Positions 46,752 through 59,476 of a stretch of 64,000 nt of DNA are shown here, one piece after another. A program made the position numbers and the translations under genes. Position 1 is the first letter of the stretch. Each line of letters starts with the position of its first letter. Origin of the DNA: Chimonanthus salicifolius. Its lineage: Eukaryota; Streptophyta; Magnoliopsida; Laurales; Calycanthaceae. The stretch lies in NCBI GenBank assembly GCA_013350335.1, contig CM023540.1, positions 28,127,175 through 28,191,174 on the forward strand, given 5' to 3'. Below the pieces are notes generated by a model. That model was not told the origin of the DNA. It saw only the letters and a program-made list of their open reading frames with translations, and ran no database searches.

Positions 46752-49003
46752 GCTTTGAAAGTTCTAGATTCATTGTATGAACTATGAAGTGAAGGAATGC
46801 CTAAATAAAGTGCGTAATGCCTAAGTAGGAAAATTATGATATTTTCCTTTTTTATTCTCCTTCCCTTCCTATGCATACAATGTCGATTTGGCTTTTTAAC
46901 ATTATGTAACAATCAGGAAGCCTCTTCTCATCTTTATTATCTCTTTGTATTTTGCAAGGCTGTTAGGCTTTTACATTGAGCGGATTCTTATTTATTAATA
47001 TATAAGCTATTTCAAAACTAAATAAATAATAATTATAAATTTATTTTGTAGAAAAAAGTTTTAAAATGTGAAATTTAGAGGAAATCATCTCGATATAATT
47101 ATAAAAGTATTTCTTTATGCTCTTCGTATTTTATGAGTTCAACTCTTTTTTGTTTACTAAACTGTTTGCATCTTATGCAGGACCCAACTTTGATCTATAT
47201 AACAGGTTTTAAAAAAAAATCATTTATAAACTCGTAGCTCCAAAAATCATGGTAACTTGTAGAAGTTATGTATTTTAGGATTTCTAAATGTTAATTGTTA
47301 TAAATTATTTTTAAATTGCTTTATTATAGTTAATAGGGCCATAAATTATCCCAACAAGTTTTAAGCATAATTTGGTAGTAGACTTCAATCAAAATATAAT
47401 TTTGTCCACCAATTTTTTTATTTTTTTATTTTAAAAGTTAGATTAATTGGCTCAGTAAGTTCAAAATGAAAATTACTGCATCGGTTTGGATTGATTAAAT
47501 TTTAAATAGTAATTGAGGAAGCATTCCACACTTTTATGAATGACTTTGATACTAAATAATGTACACATGAATATAAAGAGAATGTTATAATTATTTGCTG
47601 TATGATTTGGGGCTTGTATTTTAATTAACCCTAACAATCACAGACTATTTGTAAGAGAGAGTATAATATGGATAACCCTCCTTACAATCGATTGCCTGCC
47701 AATCAATTTGGAAAAATAAAAAAAAGGGTTATTGTAGAAAAATTGATAGATACAAGTATGATATTATGTTCATATTTTATATTTCAGCTAATTTTCATTT
47801 TCTATCTATAAGAAGTAGAGTCAAACAACAAAAATCAATGGTTAAGAAGAATATCATAATAACAAGAACAATCCACAATAATTCACATATCTAAATAAAC
47901 AAATCAAAGGTTTAATCATTCAATCTAGACAATAATGGTCTATGTACAGACTTTGATTAGATATAAGATTATAAATTAGAGATGAAATCAAAGCACAATA
48001 ACTCAATAAGTCAGTGTGATCCTGACATTGACTAAGTACTTTTAACTCTTAAACAGTGCTTCAACGCTATCCATTTATAAACATTAGTAGAGTATTGAGT
48101 ACTTCTGTCCAAACATCGTCTAAGTGATTATTGTCGTCAAATTAAAATGTTTTTTTATAAAAAGATAATGAATTTATCTTTTTATTTACTGAACATCACC
48201 TAAGTCGTAAAAGAATCTCCAATGACTCCCACACTACTTAAGATTTGTTCCATTTGACACTAAGTTGTTGTTTTCAAGTATATTTGATCTTCAGAACACT
48301 AAAGGATTTGATTTTGGCCTGTTTGTTGTGAGAAATGATTAGGATTTTGAAAGTTTGTAGAAATCCTATAAAAATGTAAAATTTGAAACTAATATTATGA
48401 AATTGTATAGTATTTTGATTCAAGAGAATTTCATAGATTTTTTTTATGAAAATTAAATTTTATGGATCCAAATGATTTTGGTTAAACAACAAGACTACCT
48501 TAGGAAAATTCCATATTATAGAATCAATAGAAGTGACATTTAGAAATTGGAGAATTTTGAATTCTATTGTAACCACATTAGTGTGTTTTTTTTTCCCTAT
48601 TTTTAAACATATAGGAACCATTAAAATTTTCTTTATGTGAAAAAAGTTAGAAGATATTTTTATTCTTAAAAAATATTTACTCAAACAGCAACAAAGATCT
48701 TTTGATAATTTAATTTGTGCACATGTCATAATGCAGTATTTCTCGTGTCCTTGTCTACAAGAAAGTGAGTAAAAATGAACATGAATGATTCGACTAATAA
48801 CTACGTGGTCTTAAACCTTATCTTTTCCGTATATTTAGATTTTAATAAAATGACAGTTGCACTTGTGGCCCCCGACCAAAAATGGGACCACTGGTCGTCC
48901 GTACATCAAACAAAAGAGCAAACAAAAAGTTGCATTATGTCAAGTTCACGTGTAAAATTTTATGCCATTTCTCTACCGCACAAAATGATCTAAATTTATT
49001 ATC
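46752..49003 (+). other. 3' flank of the unit A MMP gene
   Basis: Non-coding. Matches 57503-58827 in unit B until a deletion there. It includes the uninterrupted target TCTAT at 47939-47943, which is the empty version of the solo-LTR site. 48150-48860 is a further copy of the array module also found at 42860 and 53250. No ORF is conserved. Confidence 0.65.
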
Positions 49004-49062
49004 ACTTAGTAGCAGGGACCACTCACGTCTATTCTCATTCTCAGTGGTGCCACGTGAATTAA
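49004..49062 (+). promoter_or_regulatory. ACGT-box module upstream of the truncated MMP
   Basis: Carries ACTCACGTCTATTC and GCCACGTGAATT, the same paired layout as the modules at 44560 and 54940. Unit B has lost this copy by deletion. Confidence 0.5.
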
Positions 49063-49719
49063 AATCAATGGTGCCAATTGCAGGGAAGGCCAATCTACAC
49101 GATTTTAATCACCCGAATACATTCAACAATTTCGTACCATGATTTTAGCACTGACAAAGACATTAAATTTGATATTTCATTTCATATTTCTCCATTGTGT
49201 CTTGTTTTTCTTCTTCCAAGGAAAGCCCAACACATTATCCATCAATACTTCAAATTGTATTTCTCCATTCATTCATACACAAAAAAATAAATTATCTAGC
49301 AATCAAAAAATTTAGAAAAAATATCATTATTTGAATAGATTAATATCTTTTCTAGTAAGAGCAATAACAATGGTCATGTGCGTAATGTCATCTTCTCCTT
49401 TCTACGTGCTACTCACATGTATCTACTAACACATAGACCAAAGATACTTTCATCTAGCCATCTATTCAAATTTAAATTTAATTTTCTCAAAAGCCATTGA
49501 AATAAATAGTTTAATATAAATCTCTTAATTTAGGCAAAAATTAAAAATATCAATTCAATATATTGATTTTTCAAAGAATTAGAATAAAATTAATACATTT
49601 CAAAAAGCTTATTAAAAAGTTTTTGCCGGAGGCTGAAATTCAGACAAGTGGGTCAGATTTTGATAAAACCATTCCACAATCGTCTCAAAAAATCCCTGCT
49701 ACTGCCTGCAATCCTTCTT

Positions 49720-49727
49720 TATAAATA
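49720..49727 (+). promoter_or_regulatory. TATA box of the truncated MMP
   Basis: TATAAATA, 89 bp before the ATG at 49809. The promoter appears intact although the gene behind it is lost. Confidence 0.65.
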
Positions 49728-49808
49728 GAACACTGTTTGAGTTGTCAATTGACATTCCACAAAAATTCATTCATCTTCTCTCTTCTATTCCCCTTCTTTG
49801 TCTGTCTT

Positions 49809-49970
49809 ATGGCATCCAAACACTCCTCTTTACTGTCATGGACTTTTCTTTCTCTCTTACTACTGCTCTTCCTTCTTCCCGTTTTCATAGAATCCCATCC
49901 CCTCTCCTCTCCTCTCCTCTTCCCCATTCCATCTTCCAAAGGATAACTTGTTCAAGAAGCTAGAGGGATA
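49809..49970 (+). pseudogene. MMP 5' piece fused to 3' flanking DNA
   Basis: Has the signal peptide (MASKHSSLLSW start) and the first propeptide codons. Expansion of a CTCCT repeat (about 49902-49920) shifts the frame and ends the protein after 45 residues. MMP homology stops at GAGGGAT (49963-49969). From TCCACACTT (49972) the sequence matches MMP 3' flank as at 47527 and 58252. One deletion therefore removed most of the gene, with short homology (GAGG) at the joint. Confidence 0.9.
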
Positions 49971-50391
49971 CTCCACACTTTTATAAATGACTTTTGTACA
50001 AAATGATGTACACAAGAATATAAAGAGAATGTTATAATTATTAGTTGTATCATTTGGGGTTTGTATTTTAATTAACGTAGCAATCACAGTCTATTTGTAA
50101 GAGAGTATAATATGGATAACCCATCTTACAATCTATTCTGCCAATCAATTTGGAAAAAAAATGTTATTTTTAGAAAAATAGATAGTGATAAGTACGATAT
50201 TTCGTCATATCACTTTCATATTTTATATTTCAGTTACTTTTCATTTTCTATTTATAAGAAGTCGAGTTAAAAAACAATATTCAATGGTTAAGAAAAATAT
50301 CATAACAACAAGAACAATCCACATTAATTCACATACCTAAAAATAAACAAATCAATGGTTTAATCATTCAATTAAGACAATAATGTTCTAT

Positions 50392-51384
50392 TGATGCGGA
50401 CATCTATGGACATGATCAAAATTTTAATTTTGATCCGGACGGGTGCATTAGCAAATTAGCAAGTTCGGACTCTGAGTCGAAAGATGAAAATGTTATTTTC
50501 GATCCCGACAGGGTGCGAACAATTTGGATCAACCCAAAATCCAAATTGAACCAAGCCCAATTCCCATCAAGCCAACACATCAAATTGGGCCCAAAGACAT
50601 GAAGACCCAAACACATTAACGTGCATGGTATGGGTGTTGAGTTAAGAGTTTTAATTAAAGTGGGATTTGATTTACAAGCAACGTTGAAAACTTCTACAAG
50701 CAGCAACGTTTTGGAATGGGTAGCTTATCTAATTTTAGTTAGAATTAGATTAGGATTAGATATATTTAGTTATTTCCAACTTAGATATTGTGTTTAATTT
50801 AGAACTTTGTTATTTTTGAAATTTGAAATTGTATGTGGGAAGGTCGGTTCCTATTAGATTTAGGAGATGGTTTTTCCTATTTAATGGGTTGTAATCGGTA
50901 GATTGAAGGGGTTTTTTTTATTAATAAAAGTTTATTTTGTTTCTTAGCAAACGGTGGTTTGTTTGTGTGTTTGTGAATTTGAGTTTCACAACCATCGTGG
51001 AGGAAGAATCTCTGCAAAAGTGCACATTTTCGCTGGAATATCCAGCCAGTTGTCTTGTGAATCCTTGCTGCAACAACCAGCAACTGAGGTTGACGCTGCC
51101 ATTGCAGCCAAGCAGCAAATTGTTGCAGAATCCAGGCCCAAACTGCCGTCTTCAGGTTCAGTTCAGCCCAACGCCAGTTTGCAGGTTCAGAATTTTGCTG
51201 TTTTACTCTCGGGTTTTCTTGTTATGGTTTCAGATCCAATATTGTCGGGGTTAGTCTTATTATTTCAATTCGGATCATATAGATTTTATATGACTATTAT
51301 TTTGACACCGATCTATTCAAGTTGTGTTTAAGCTTCTGCTTCGTATTCGGATTTTCGACAATTTATTTGTCTTAGCCTACATCA
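50392..51384 (+). mobile_element. Solo LTR, unit A
   Basis: 993 bp, starting TGATG and ending CATCA, flanked by a perfect 5-bp target duplication TCTAT (50387-50391 and 51385-51389). The paralogous site at 47939-47943 is empty. There is a plausible transcription region near TTAATAAAAG (about 50921). No internal retroelement sequence remains, so it is the product of LTR-LTR recombination. The 125-codon ORF inside is not recognised. Superfamily not assigned. Confidence 0.9.
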
Positions 51385-53049
51385 TCTATGTACAGACTTT
51401 GATTAGATATAAGATTATATATGAGGGATAAAAATAAAACGCAATAAGTGTGATCTTCACTTTGACTAACTACTTTTAACTGTTAAGCAGTGCTTCAACT
51501 CTATGCATTTGTAAACATTAATACAAAGTTTGGAGTTCAAAAGTGATTATTTTCAACAAATTAAAAAGAATAGATTGGATGTCTGTATTTTTTTTTTATA
51601 AAAAGGGTGCTGGATTTATCTTTTTCTTCTCGTGGTAAAAGAATCTCCAATTGAGATTTGTTTCATTTGGCATTAAGTTGTTGTTTTTAAGTATACACGA
51701 TCTTCACACTCCTAACGGATTTGATTTTGGCCTGTTTGTTGTGAGAAATTATTAGAGTTTTGAAAGTTTTTAGAAATTTTATAAAGAAATCAAAATCCGA
51801 AAGTACAATTATGAAATTGTATAATATTTTGATTCAAGATAATTTCATAGATTTCTCTATAGAAGTATAATTTTACGGTTCCAAATGATTTTGATTAAAC
51901 AATTTTGATATTTCAGCTAACATTTACAGCCCCCAAACAAAAGAATACCTTAGAAAATTTCTATATTGTTGAATCAATAGAAGTGACATTTAGAAATTTG
52001 AGAAATATGAAATTATACTGTATTAAAACCAAGAACTTGACTAACTTACTTGACTCGATGTCATTTAGTCATTTAGAATTTTGAGTTTTTAGATTATGTT
52101 CTTAATAGAAAAATCTTAATACGCTAAAAGAGTAAACTCAACCCAAATAAAAAACAGATTCAAACCAATGTAACCCGTTTAACTAGATTCAACTCAAACC
52201 CAACTCATTTCTCAATCTAGTTGCATGCGACTTGGCATTATGATAAACGATGTTGTAAATGATATGGTGATGTATGGCAACTATGTAGATGCTGATCGTA
52301 ACACTTAATCAACAAAAGTGTTGATAATATAGAAGCAGTAACATATTTCAAAATAAAAGAATTAATCATTTATTTTAAATGCCACTAAAATTAGGTTACT
52401 ATTGATTTCAATAAAATTGAATTAATAATTAAAAGTGTCTTTTAATTTTATTTTTTAAATTTAAAATGCTCTATGATTAGTTACTGATCCACTTAATTTT
52501 AAAAAAAATACTGCAAGATACAAATTCGATACTTTTTTTACTCTGTATTCCTTTTCTAAATCTTAAATAGAGCGTTACAAGACTCATCAGCAACTGACTT
52601 TTGTTTCCTTGTATTTATTTTCTACAGCTGAAATGGAATGATTTAGGCTATAGAAAAGGGGCAGATTGAATAGCATTGCCTTGGAATTCCTTTTTTCTAA
52701 AGTTAGAAATGGTAAATCTGCATTTATATAAAGTAAATTTGATAGAAAAAAAAATGCAAAATGATAGACGAGGGGTAGAAGAGTGAAAACAAAAGTAGCT
52801 CTCATTTACCTATGTTTGATAACAAAGGAAAATGGTAAGAAAATAGTGAGTTCTCCTTCTCCTATATTTAAGGGAAACCTCATTCAACGAAAACTACAGC
52901 AGAAACGAAACCTGTAAAATTTACCTCAGATCCAAAAGGCAACGTAAGTGGATTTGTCTGAGTTCACGTATAAGATTTCATCGCATTTCTCTATCGCACA
53001 AAATAATCAAAATTTATTATGATCGACCTCTACCGGCGTCGAGATCCAA

Positions 53050-53110
53050 ATTCACTTAATAGAAGGACCACCCACGTCTGTTCTCTTTCAGAGTGGTGCC
53101 ATGTGAATTA
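53050..53110 (+). promoter_or_regulatory. ACGT-box module 1 of unit B
   Basis: Same as 42667 in unit A, with CCCACGTCTGTTC and the mutated GCCATGTGAATT. Confidence 0.5.
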
Positions 53111-53512
53111 AAATCAAAGTTGTCACTTGCAGGCAGGAGTCAGCTTCAATACCTCAATACATCCAATAACTTCCAACGATAGAAATTCACTGCATGATTT
53201 TTGAACTTTTGAAGAATAGACTGGGATGTTTGTATTTGCATTATAAAAAGGATAATGGATTGATCTTTCTATTCTAGTGGTAAAAGAATCTCCAATGAAT
53301 CTTGCACTAATTAATATTTGTTTCATTTGGCATTAAGTTGTTGTTTTATTTGATCTTCAGAACGCCAATAGATTTGGTTTTGTCTCGTTTATTGTGAGAA
53401 ATTATTAGACTTCTGAAAGTTGTAGAAATCTTACAAAAACTCAGAATTGGAAAGTAATATTATGAAATTATATAGTATTTTGATTCAAGAGAATTTCATA
53501 GATTTCATATAA

Positions 53513-53712
53513 GCTTGGACTAATAGTTTGAGTATTCTCATTCTCTCTTTTTGTAGTATAGGAGTTTTACTGATTTTTAGGATTCTTTGTGCCTGGCCCG
53601 AGTTGTGGGCTTCCTCTTTTATTTCTCGCTCGCTTTTTGAGCTCATCCTTATATCTCTTGGGGTTTTTCCCTGCCTCTGAATAAACTTACCCATTTGTTA
53701 AAAAAAAAAAAA
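53513..53712 (+). mobile_element. A-tailed retro-insertion, unit B
   Basis: Same insertion as 43141-43338, sharing the GCCTGGCCCGAGTTGTGGGC core and A-tail. Confidence 0.65.
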
Positions 53713-54469
53713 GTATAATTTTACGGTTTGAAATGATTTTGATTAAACAAATTTGATATTTCAGCTAACATTTACAGGCCCCCAAGCACAAGACTACCCT
53801 AGATAATTTCCATATTGTTGAATCAAAAGAATTGACATTTATAAATTGGAAAATCATGAATTCTAATTTAATCGTGTTAGTGCTTTTTTTTCCCCATTTT
53901 TAAACATTTAGAAACCATTAAAATTTTCTCTGTGTAAAAAAAAATTAAGAAGATACTTTTCACTCTATTAAAAAATATTTACTAAAATAACAACCAAAAT
54001 CTATTGATAATTTAGTTTGCGCATATTTCATAATGCATTGTTCCACCGTATCGTTGTCTACAAGAAACTACGTAGAAATGAACATGAATGGTTCTACTTA
54101 TACCAATGTGATCCAAAACCTTATCTTTTCTGCACATTTGGCTTTTATTAAAGCCCCTACCCCCACACGTCCCACCCCCATCTAAACCATATTTTGAGAA
54201 TATTAATTTAAGAAATATAAAAAATATTTTATTTTTAATATACCTTAACTAAAGATATCTAAAAGGGTCACTCTCCTCAATTCTATACCCAGTGTATATG
54301 GATTGAGAAATTTAGACAATTCGAAGGATTAGTTGTTAAAATTATTTTTTAAAACAAGCTTTTTAAAAGAGCTTTCTATGTCTAAGTTGTTAAAATTAGA
54401 AATCTGATTATTTTTCTTTTTACTCACATTTCTCTTACCGCACTGGATGATCTGAATTCATGATCCATA

Positions 54470-55002
54470 TTCACTCAGTAGCAGGACCACCCACGTGTAT
54501 TCTGTCAGTAGTGCCACGTGAATTAAAATCGTCCAATAATTCACCTGAATACTTCCAAGTTCCAATAATTTTGTATCATGATTTTGGTACTGAGACAGTC
54601 ATTATATCTGCGTGTTTTGTGGTGTGGCATGGCTTTTCGTTTTTACATTGGGCGGTTTTTTTTTTAAAAAAAAAAAATTGTGTTGCTTGTTGTTCCTTTT
54701 ACTACTTCTCACGCCTTCTTATCTATTAATATTTAAATTAATTATAAAAAATAGATGAATAATAATTATAAATTTATTAAAGAAAATTATAAATAAAATT
54801 TAGAATTCTATTGTAGAAATTTTCACTTAAATATGCAATTTAGACAATATAATCTCGGTTTAATTAGTTTGTGAATTTTCTACACTTTTATAAATATTTA
54901 GACAATATTTACTCAAATACCACAAGCGGCGTCGTCATCCAAATTCATTTAATAGCAGGGCCACCCACGTCTATTCTCATTCTCAGTGGTGCCACGTGAA
55001 TT
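54470..55002 (+). promoter_or_regulatory. Paired ACGT-box modules upstream of the unit B MMP gene
   Basis: Copies at about 54470-54530 (two CACGTG) and about 54940-55002 (CACGTC and CACGTG), as in unit A. Downstream, 55130-55310 retains sequence (AACAAATCAATCAGAATTTA) that also occurs in the blocks at 2080, 27540 and 29010. This ties the array promoters to the blocks upstream of gene 1. Confidence 0.55.
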
Positions 55003-56481
55003 AACTACACGATTTTGGCACTGACGTAGACATCAAATTTGATATTTCATTTCATATTTCCCAACACATTATCCATCAACACTTCAAATTGTGTCCCTCC
55101 ATTTATTCCTACATTTGCTTACACTAAGACGTCATTGGCGACTTCTCAGCAGCTACTCGATTCGCTTCATTTTAAATATTTTAATACCAATTATTTAATT
55201 TATTCTATTTTAACAAATCAATCAGAATTTAGAAAAAAATCATTATTTGAATAGACTAATGTCTTGTCTAGTGAGAGCAACAGTCGTCATGTGAATAAAT
55301 AAGTAATGTACCTTTAGGATATCCCCAGTTTAATGTTTAAACATATCTTCGCCTCTACAAAAATATTAATTGCACGGTGCACAATAATGTCTTCAAATTA
55401 TTCATATCATTTTAAATCAACTAATATCTTTTAACAGTTTTACAACATTTTTCATATAATGAAAATGAAAATATGGTAATTTTATTTTTTATGAACTTTT
55501 AAAGCTTAAAAATTTAAATTATTTCTTTCGATGAAATCACATCCAAACAATATTTTAGCATTTTCAGAAATATACTTATGACATCTAAACAACTTTTCAC
55601 ATTTTCAAAAATTAATTTTTTTAAAAGTAGTTTAGTATAAATTTATTTTCCTATAATAACAAAAAAAAATACATATACTACATTTCACCCTAATTCGCTT
55701 TATCCAAATTTCTCCCTAATTTAGGTTTATAGCCACATCATGCATGAAATGTACAGTTACTTTAATATAAAATCTTTTGTAGTAAACAGATGTTTAAGGT
55801 CGAAAATTTTAACCACTGATTCTGACACTAATTTGAATGAATACAAAGGCATTCATTTTATATAAAACAAATTGGGGGCCCACAGCTTGTTAATCATCAG
55901 AAAAAAACAGAAGAAGTTGCTGTCAAGAGAGTACGGATGGGAAGTGTCTCTTGACTCATTTCTTTCAAATGTACGGACTGCAAAAGGAAATTATAAAAAA
56001 AAAAAACACGTGCAAAAGCAAAATGGTGCGCATTCGCTCGATCGATACCTATTTTATCGACTAAACAAAAATTTGAAATATCAACTTAATTTATTGATTA
56101 TAGGTAGATATAAATAAAATCAATACTGTCTTACTCATAATATAGTCGTCTTATATAGATTTTGAGATTGTTTCAAAATAGCTGTCTTATTTGTATTTGA
56201 ATAGCATAAAGTGTGTTAAAAATTAATTAAATCACATAAAGTATAAATTTTATGTAGAGAGGTTTTTAAAAAATATAAATGTTTCAAATCAGATAACTAA
56301 AATATGACAGAGGGTAAATTTTAAAAAACTTATTAAAAAAAGATAAGATAAATATTTTAATTAATTTATTATTTATTATTGCATTAGATATTGAAAAGTT
56401 TGTGCCACATTATTACATGAAATAGGGCTGAAATTGGGACAAGAGGGGCCAGATTTTGATAAATCCATCATCCTTCGCTCT

Positions 56482-56489
56482 TATAAATA
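56482..56489 (+). promoter_or_regulatory. TATA box of the unit B MMP gene
   Basis: TATAAATA, 58 bp upstream of the ATG at 56540. Confidence 0.8.
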
Positions 56490-56539
56490 GGACATTACTT
56501 GAGTTGCCAATTGCCATCCCACAAAAATCCACGTTACTC

Positions 56540-57502
56540 ATGGCATCCAAACACTCCTCTTTGCTATCATGGGCTTTTCTTTCTCTCTTAGTACTTCTCT
56601 TTCTTTTTCCGGTTTTCATAGAATCCCATGCTCTCTCGTCTTCCCATTCGCATCCTCATCTTCCCAAGGATCACTTGTTCAAAAAGTTAGAGGGATGCTG
56701 CAAAGGCCAAACCGTCAGAGGCATAAATGAGGTTAAGCAATACCTGCAGAAATTTGGATACCTCTCTCACCAATCTATTGACAGTGAGGACGGCGACTTC
56801 TTCGATGATTCACTTGAGTCAGCCATCAAAACCTACCAACTCAACTTCAATCTCAATGTCACCGGTGCACTCGACGCTGACACTGTAAAGCAGATGTCCA
56901 TGCCACGGTGCGGTGTGCCAGACATTGTTGATGGCCGGAATACAATGCGTTCCAGAAATGAACTCCATCTGGGTGGCTCCGGTTTACGCATTGTCTCTCG
57001 CTATAGCTTCTTCCCTGGTGCCCCAAAGTGGCCCTCTAACAAGTACCATCTCTACTATGGATTCCTCAACACCGGCCGTGTACCCGTCCAAATCATGAGG
57101 TCAGTCTGCGCCAGTGCTTTCAATAGGTGGGCTGTAAACAGCCCATTCACATTTTCGGAAGTGGCTAATGTGAACTATGCAGACATCACAATTGGATTCT
57201 TCAGTGGAGATCATGGAGATGGTAATCCATTTGATGGGACTTGGAACACACTAGCGCATGCATTTGCACCCACTGATGGAAGGTTGCATTTCGACTACGA
57301 AGAATACTGGGCGACCGACCTGTCGCCGAATACATTCGATCTTGAATCAGTGGCAGTACATGAGATCGGACATCTGCTTGGACTTGATCACTCCAACGAT
57401 CAAAATGCTATAATGTACCCTACCATTCCTCCTGCCGTGAGGAAAGTGAATCTGGGTCAGGACGATATTTCTGGACTACGGGCTTTATATGGCTTCCGTT
57501 AA
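56540..57502 (+). CDS. Matrix metalloproteinase, unit B
   Basis: Intact, intronless 320-residue secreted zinc endopeptidase, the closest paralog of the unit A gene. It differs by an extra His-Pro in the propeptide (SHSHPHLPKDH) and roughly 18 substitutions, most of them outside the active site. Signal peptide about 1-29; cysteine switch PRCGVPD (C124); structural metal residues in GDHGDG, AHAF and LHFD; zinc motif HEIGHLLGLDH (274-284); Met-turn AIMYP (M292). As for unit A, the upstream in-frame extension to 56456 overlaps the TATA box, so the start is placed at 56540. AATAAA is at 57555-57560. Coding sequence is kept intact while nearby copies decay, which suggests selection. Confidence 0.96.
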   Translation: MASKHSSLLSWAFLSLLVLLFLFPVFIESHALSSSHSHPHLPKDHLFKKLEGCCKGQTVRGINEVKQYLQKFGYLSHQSIDSEDGDFFDDSLESAIKTYQLNFNLNVTGALDADTVKQMSMPRCGVPDIVDGRNTMRSRNELHLGGSGLRIVSRYSFFPGAPKWPSNKYHLYYGFLNTGRVPVQIMRSVCASAFNRWAVNSPFTFSEVANVNYADITIGFFSGDHGDGNPFDGTWNTLAHAFAPTDGRLHFDYEEYWATDLSPNTFDLESVAVHEIGHLLGLDHSNDQNAIMYPTIPPAVRKVNLGQDDISGLRALYGFR

Positions 57503-59476
57503 ACTTTAAAAGTTCTAGATTCATTGTATGAACTATGAAGTGAAGGAATGCCTAAATAAAGTGCGTAATGCCTAAGTAGGAAAATTATGATATTTTCCTT
57601 TTTAATTCTCCTTCCCTTCCTATGCATACAATGTCGATTTGGCTTTTTAATAATATTATGTAACAATCAGGAAGCCTCTTCTCATCTTTATTATCTCTTT
57701 GTATTTTGCAAGGCTGTTAGGCTTTTACATTGAGCGGATTCTTATTTATTAATATATAAACTATTTCAAAACTAAATAAATAATAATTATAATTTATTTT
57801 GTAGGAAAAAGTCTTAAAATGTGAAATTTAGACGAAATCATCTCGATATAATTATAAAAGTATTTCTTTATGCTCTTCGTATTTTTATGAGTTCAACTTT
57901 TTTGCTTACTAAACTGTTTGCATCTTATGCAGGACCCAACTTTGATCTATATAACAGGTTTTAAAAAAAAAATCATTTATAAACTCGTAGCTCCAAAAAT
58001 CATGGTAATTCTACTTTCATCCATTTGCCGAACTATTTTGCTTTATTATAGTTAATAGGGCCATAAGTGATCCCAACAAGGTTTAAGCATAATTTTGTAG
58101 TAGACTTCAATCAAAATATAATTTTGTCCACCAATTTTTTAATTTTTATTATTTTAAAAGTTTGTTAGATTAATTGGCTCAGTAAGTTCAAAATGAAAAT
58201 TACTGCATCGGTTTGGATTGATTAAATTTTTAATAGTAATTGAGGAAGCATTCCACACTTTTATGAATGACTTTGATAGTAAATAATGTACACATGAATA
58301 TAAAGAGAATGTTATAATTATTTGCTTTATGATTTGGGGCTTGTATGTTAATTAACCCTAACAATCACAGACTATTTGTAAGAGAGAGTATAATATGGAT
58401 AACCCTCCTTACAATCGATTGCCTGCCAATCAATTTGGAAAAATAAAAAAAAGGGTTATTGTAGAAAAATTGATAGATACAAGTATGATATTATGTCATG
58501 TCACGTTCATATTTTATATTTCAGCTAATTTTCATTTTCTATCTATAAGAAGCAGAGTCAAGAATATCATAATAACAAGAACAATCCACAATAATTCACA
58601 TATCTAAAAATAAACAAATCAAAGGTTTAATCATTCAATCTAGACAATAATGGTCTATGTACAGACTTTGATTAGATATAAGATTATAAATTAGAGATGA
58701 AATCAAAGCACAATAACTCAATAAGTGTGATCCATTTATAAACATTAGTACAGAGTATTGAGTACTTCTGTCCAAACATCGTCTAAGTGATTATTGTCGT
58801 CAAATTAAAATGTTTTTTTTTATAAAAAGACATTAAATTTGATATTTCATTTTCATATTTCTCCATTGTGTCTTGTTTTTCTTCTTCCAAGGAAAGCCCA
58901 ACAGTCCAACACATTATCTCTCGATACTTCAAATTGTATTTCTCCATTCATTCATACACAAAAAATAAATTATCTAGCAATTAAATCAAAATTTAGAAAA
59001 ATATCATTATTTGAATAGATTAATATCTTTTCTAGTAAGAGCAATAACAATTGTCATGTGCGTAATGTCATCTTCTCCTTTTGTCTTGACGCTCTTGTCT
59101 CATGAAGGAAAAGCCATTCTCTACGTGTTACTCACATGTATCTACTAACACATACAACAAAGATAATAACCTAGCAATCACAGTCTATTTGTAAGAGAGT
59201 ATAATATGGATAACCCACCTTACAATCTATTCTGCCAATCAATTTGGAAAAAAAAAAATTGTTATTTTTAGAAAAATAGCTAGTGATAAGTACGATATTT
59301 TGTCATATCACTTTCATATTTTATATTTCAGTTACTTTTCATTTTCTATTTATAAGAAGTCGAGTCGAAAAACAATATTCAATATCATAATAACAAGAAC
59401 AATCCACATTAATTCACATATCGAAAAATAAACAAATCAATGATTTAATCATTCAATGAAGATAATAATGGTCTAT
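57503..59476 (+). other. 3' flank of the unit B MMP gene with two deletion joints
   Basis: Matches 46752-48162, then jumps at about 58828 to sequence matching 49158-49446 (upstream of the truncated MMP), then jumps at about 59170 to sequence matching 50078-50386. The empty TCTAT target is at 58654-58658. No gene. Confidence 0.7.

Larger units (their letters stand above)
41510..52023 (+). repeat. Tandem array unit A (about 10.5 kb)
   Basis: Starts at AAACCTAAGAAC, which matches the starts of unit B (52024) and unit C (61109). Order: flank, ACGT module (42667), A-tailed insert (43141), ACGT modules (44085, 44560), MMP gene (45795), long 3' flank, ACGT module (49004), truncated MMP (49809), a second copy of 3' flank, solo LTR (50392), flank. 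Compared with unit B it lacks about 380 bp upstream of the MMP gene (breakpoint near 44620) but retains the truncated MMP that unit B has lost. Confidence 0.85.

Noticed and set aside
50954..51331. 125-codon ORF, repeated at 60038-60415
   Set aside because: Lies entirely within the solo LTR, has no recognisable domain, and is conserved only because the two LTRs are copies of one insertion.
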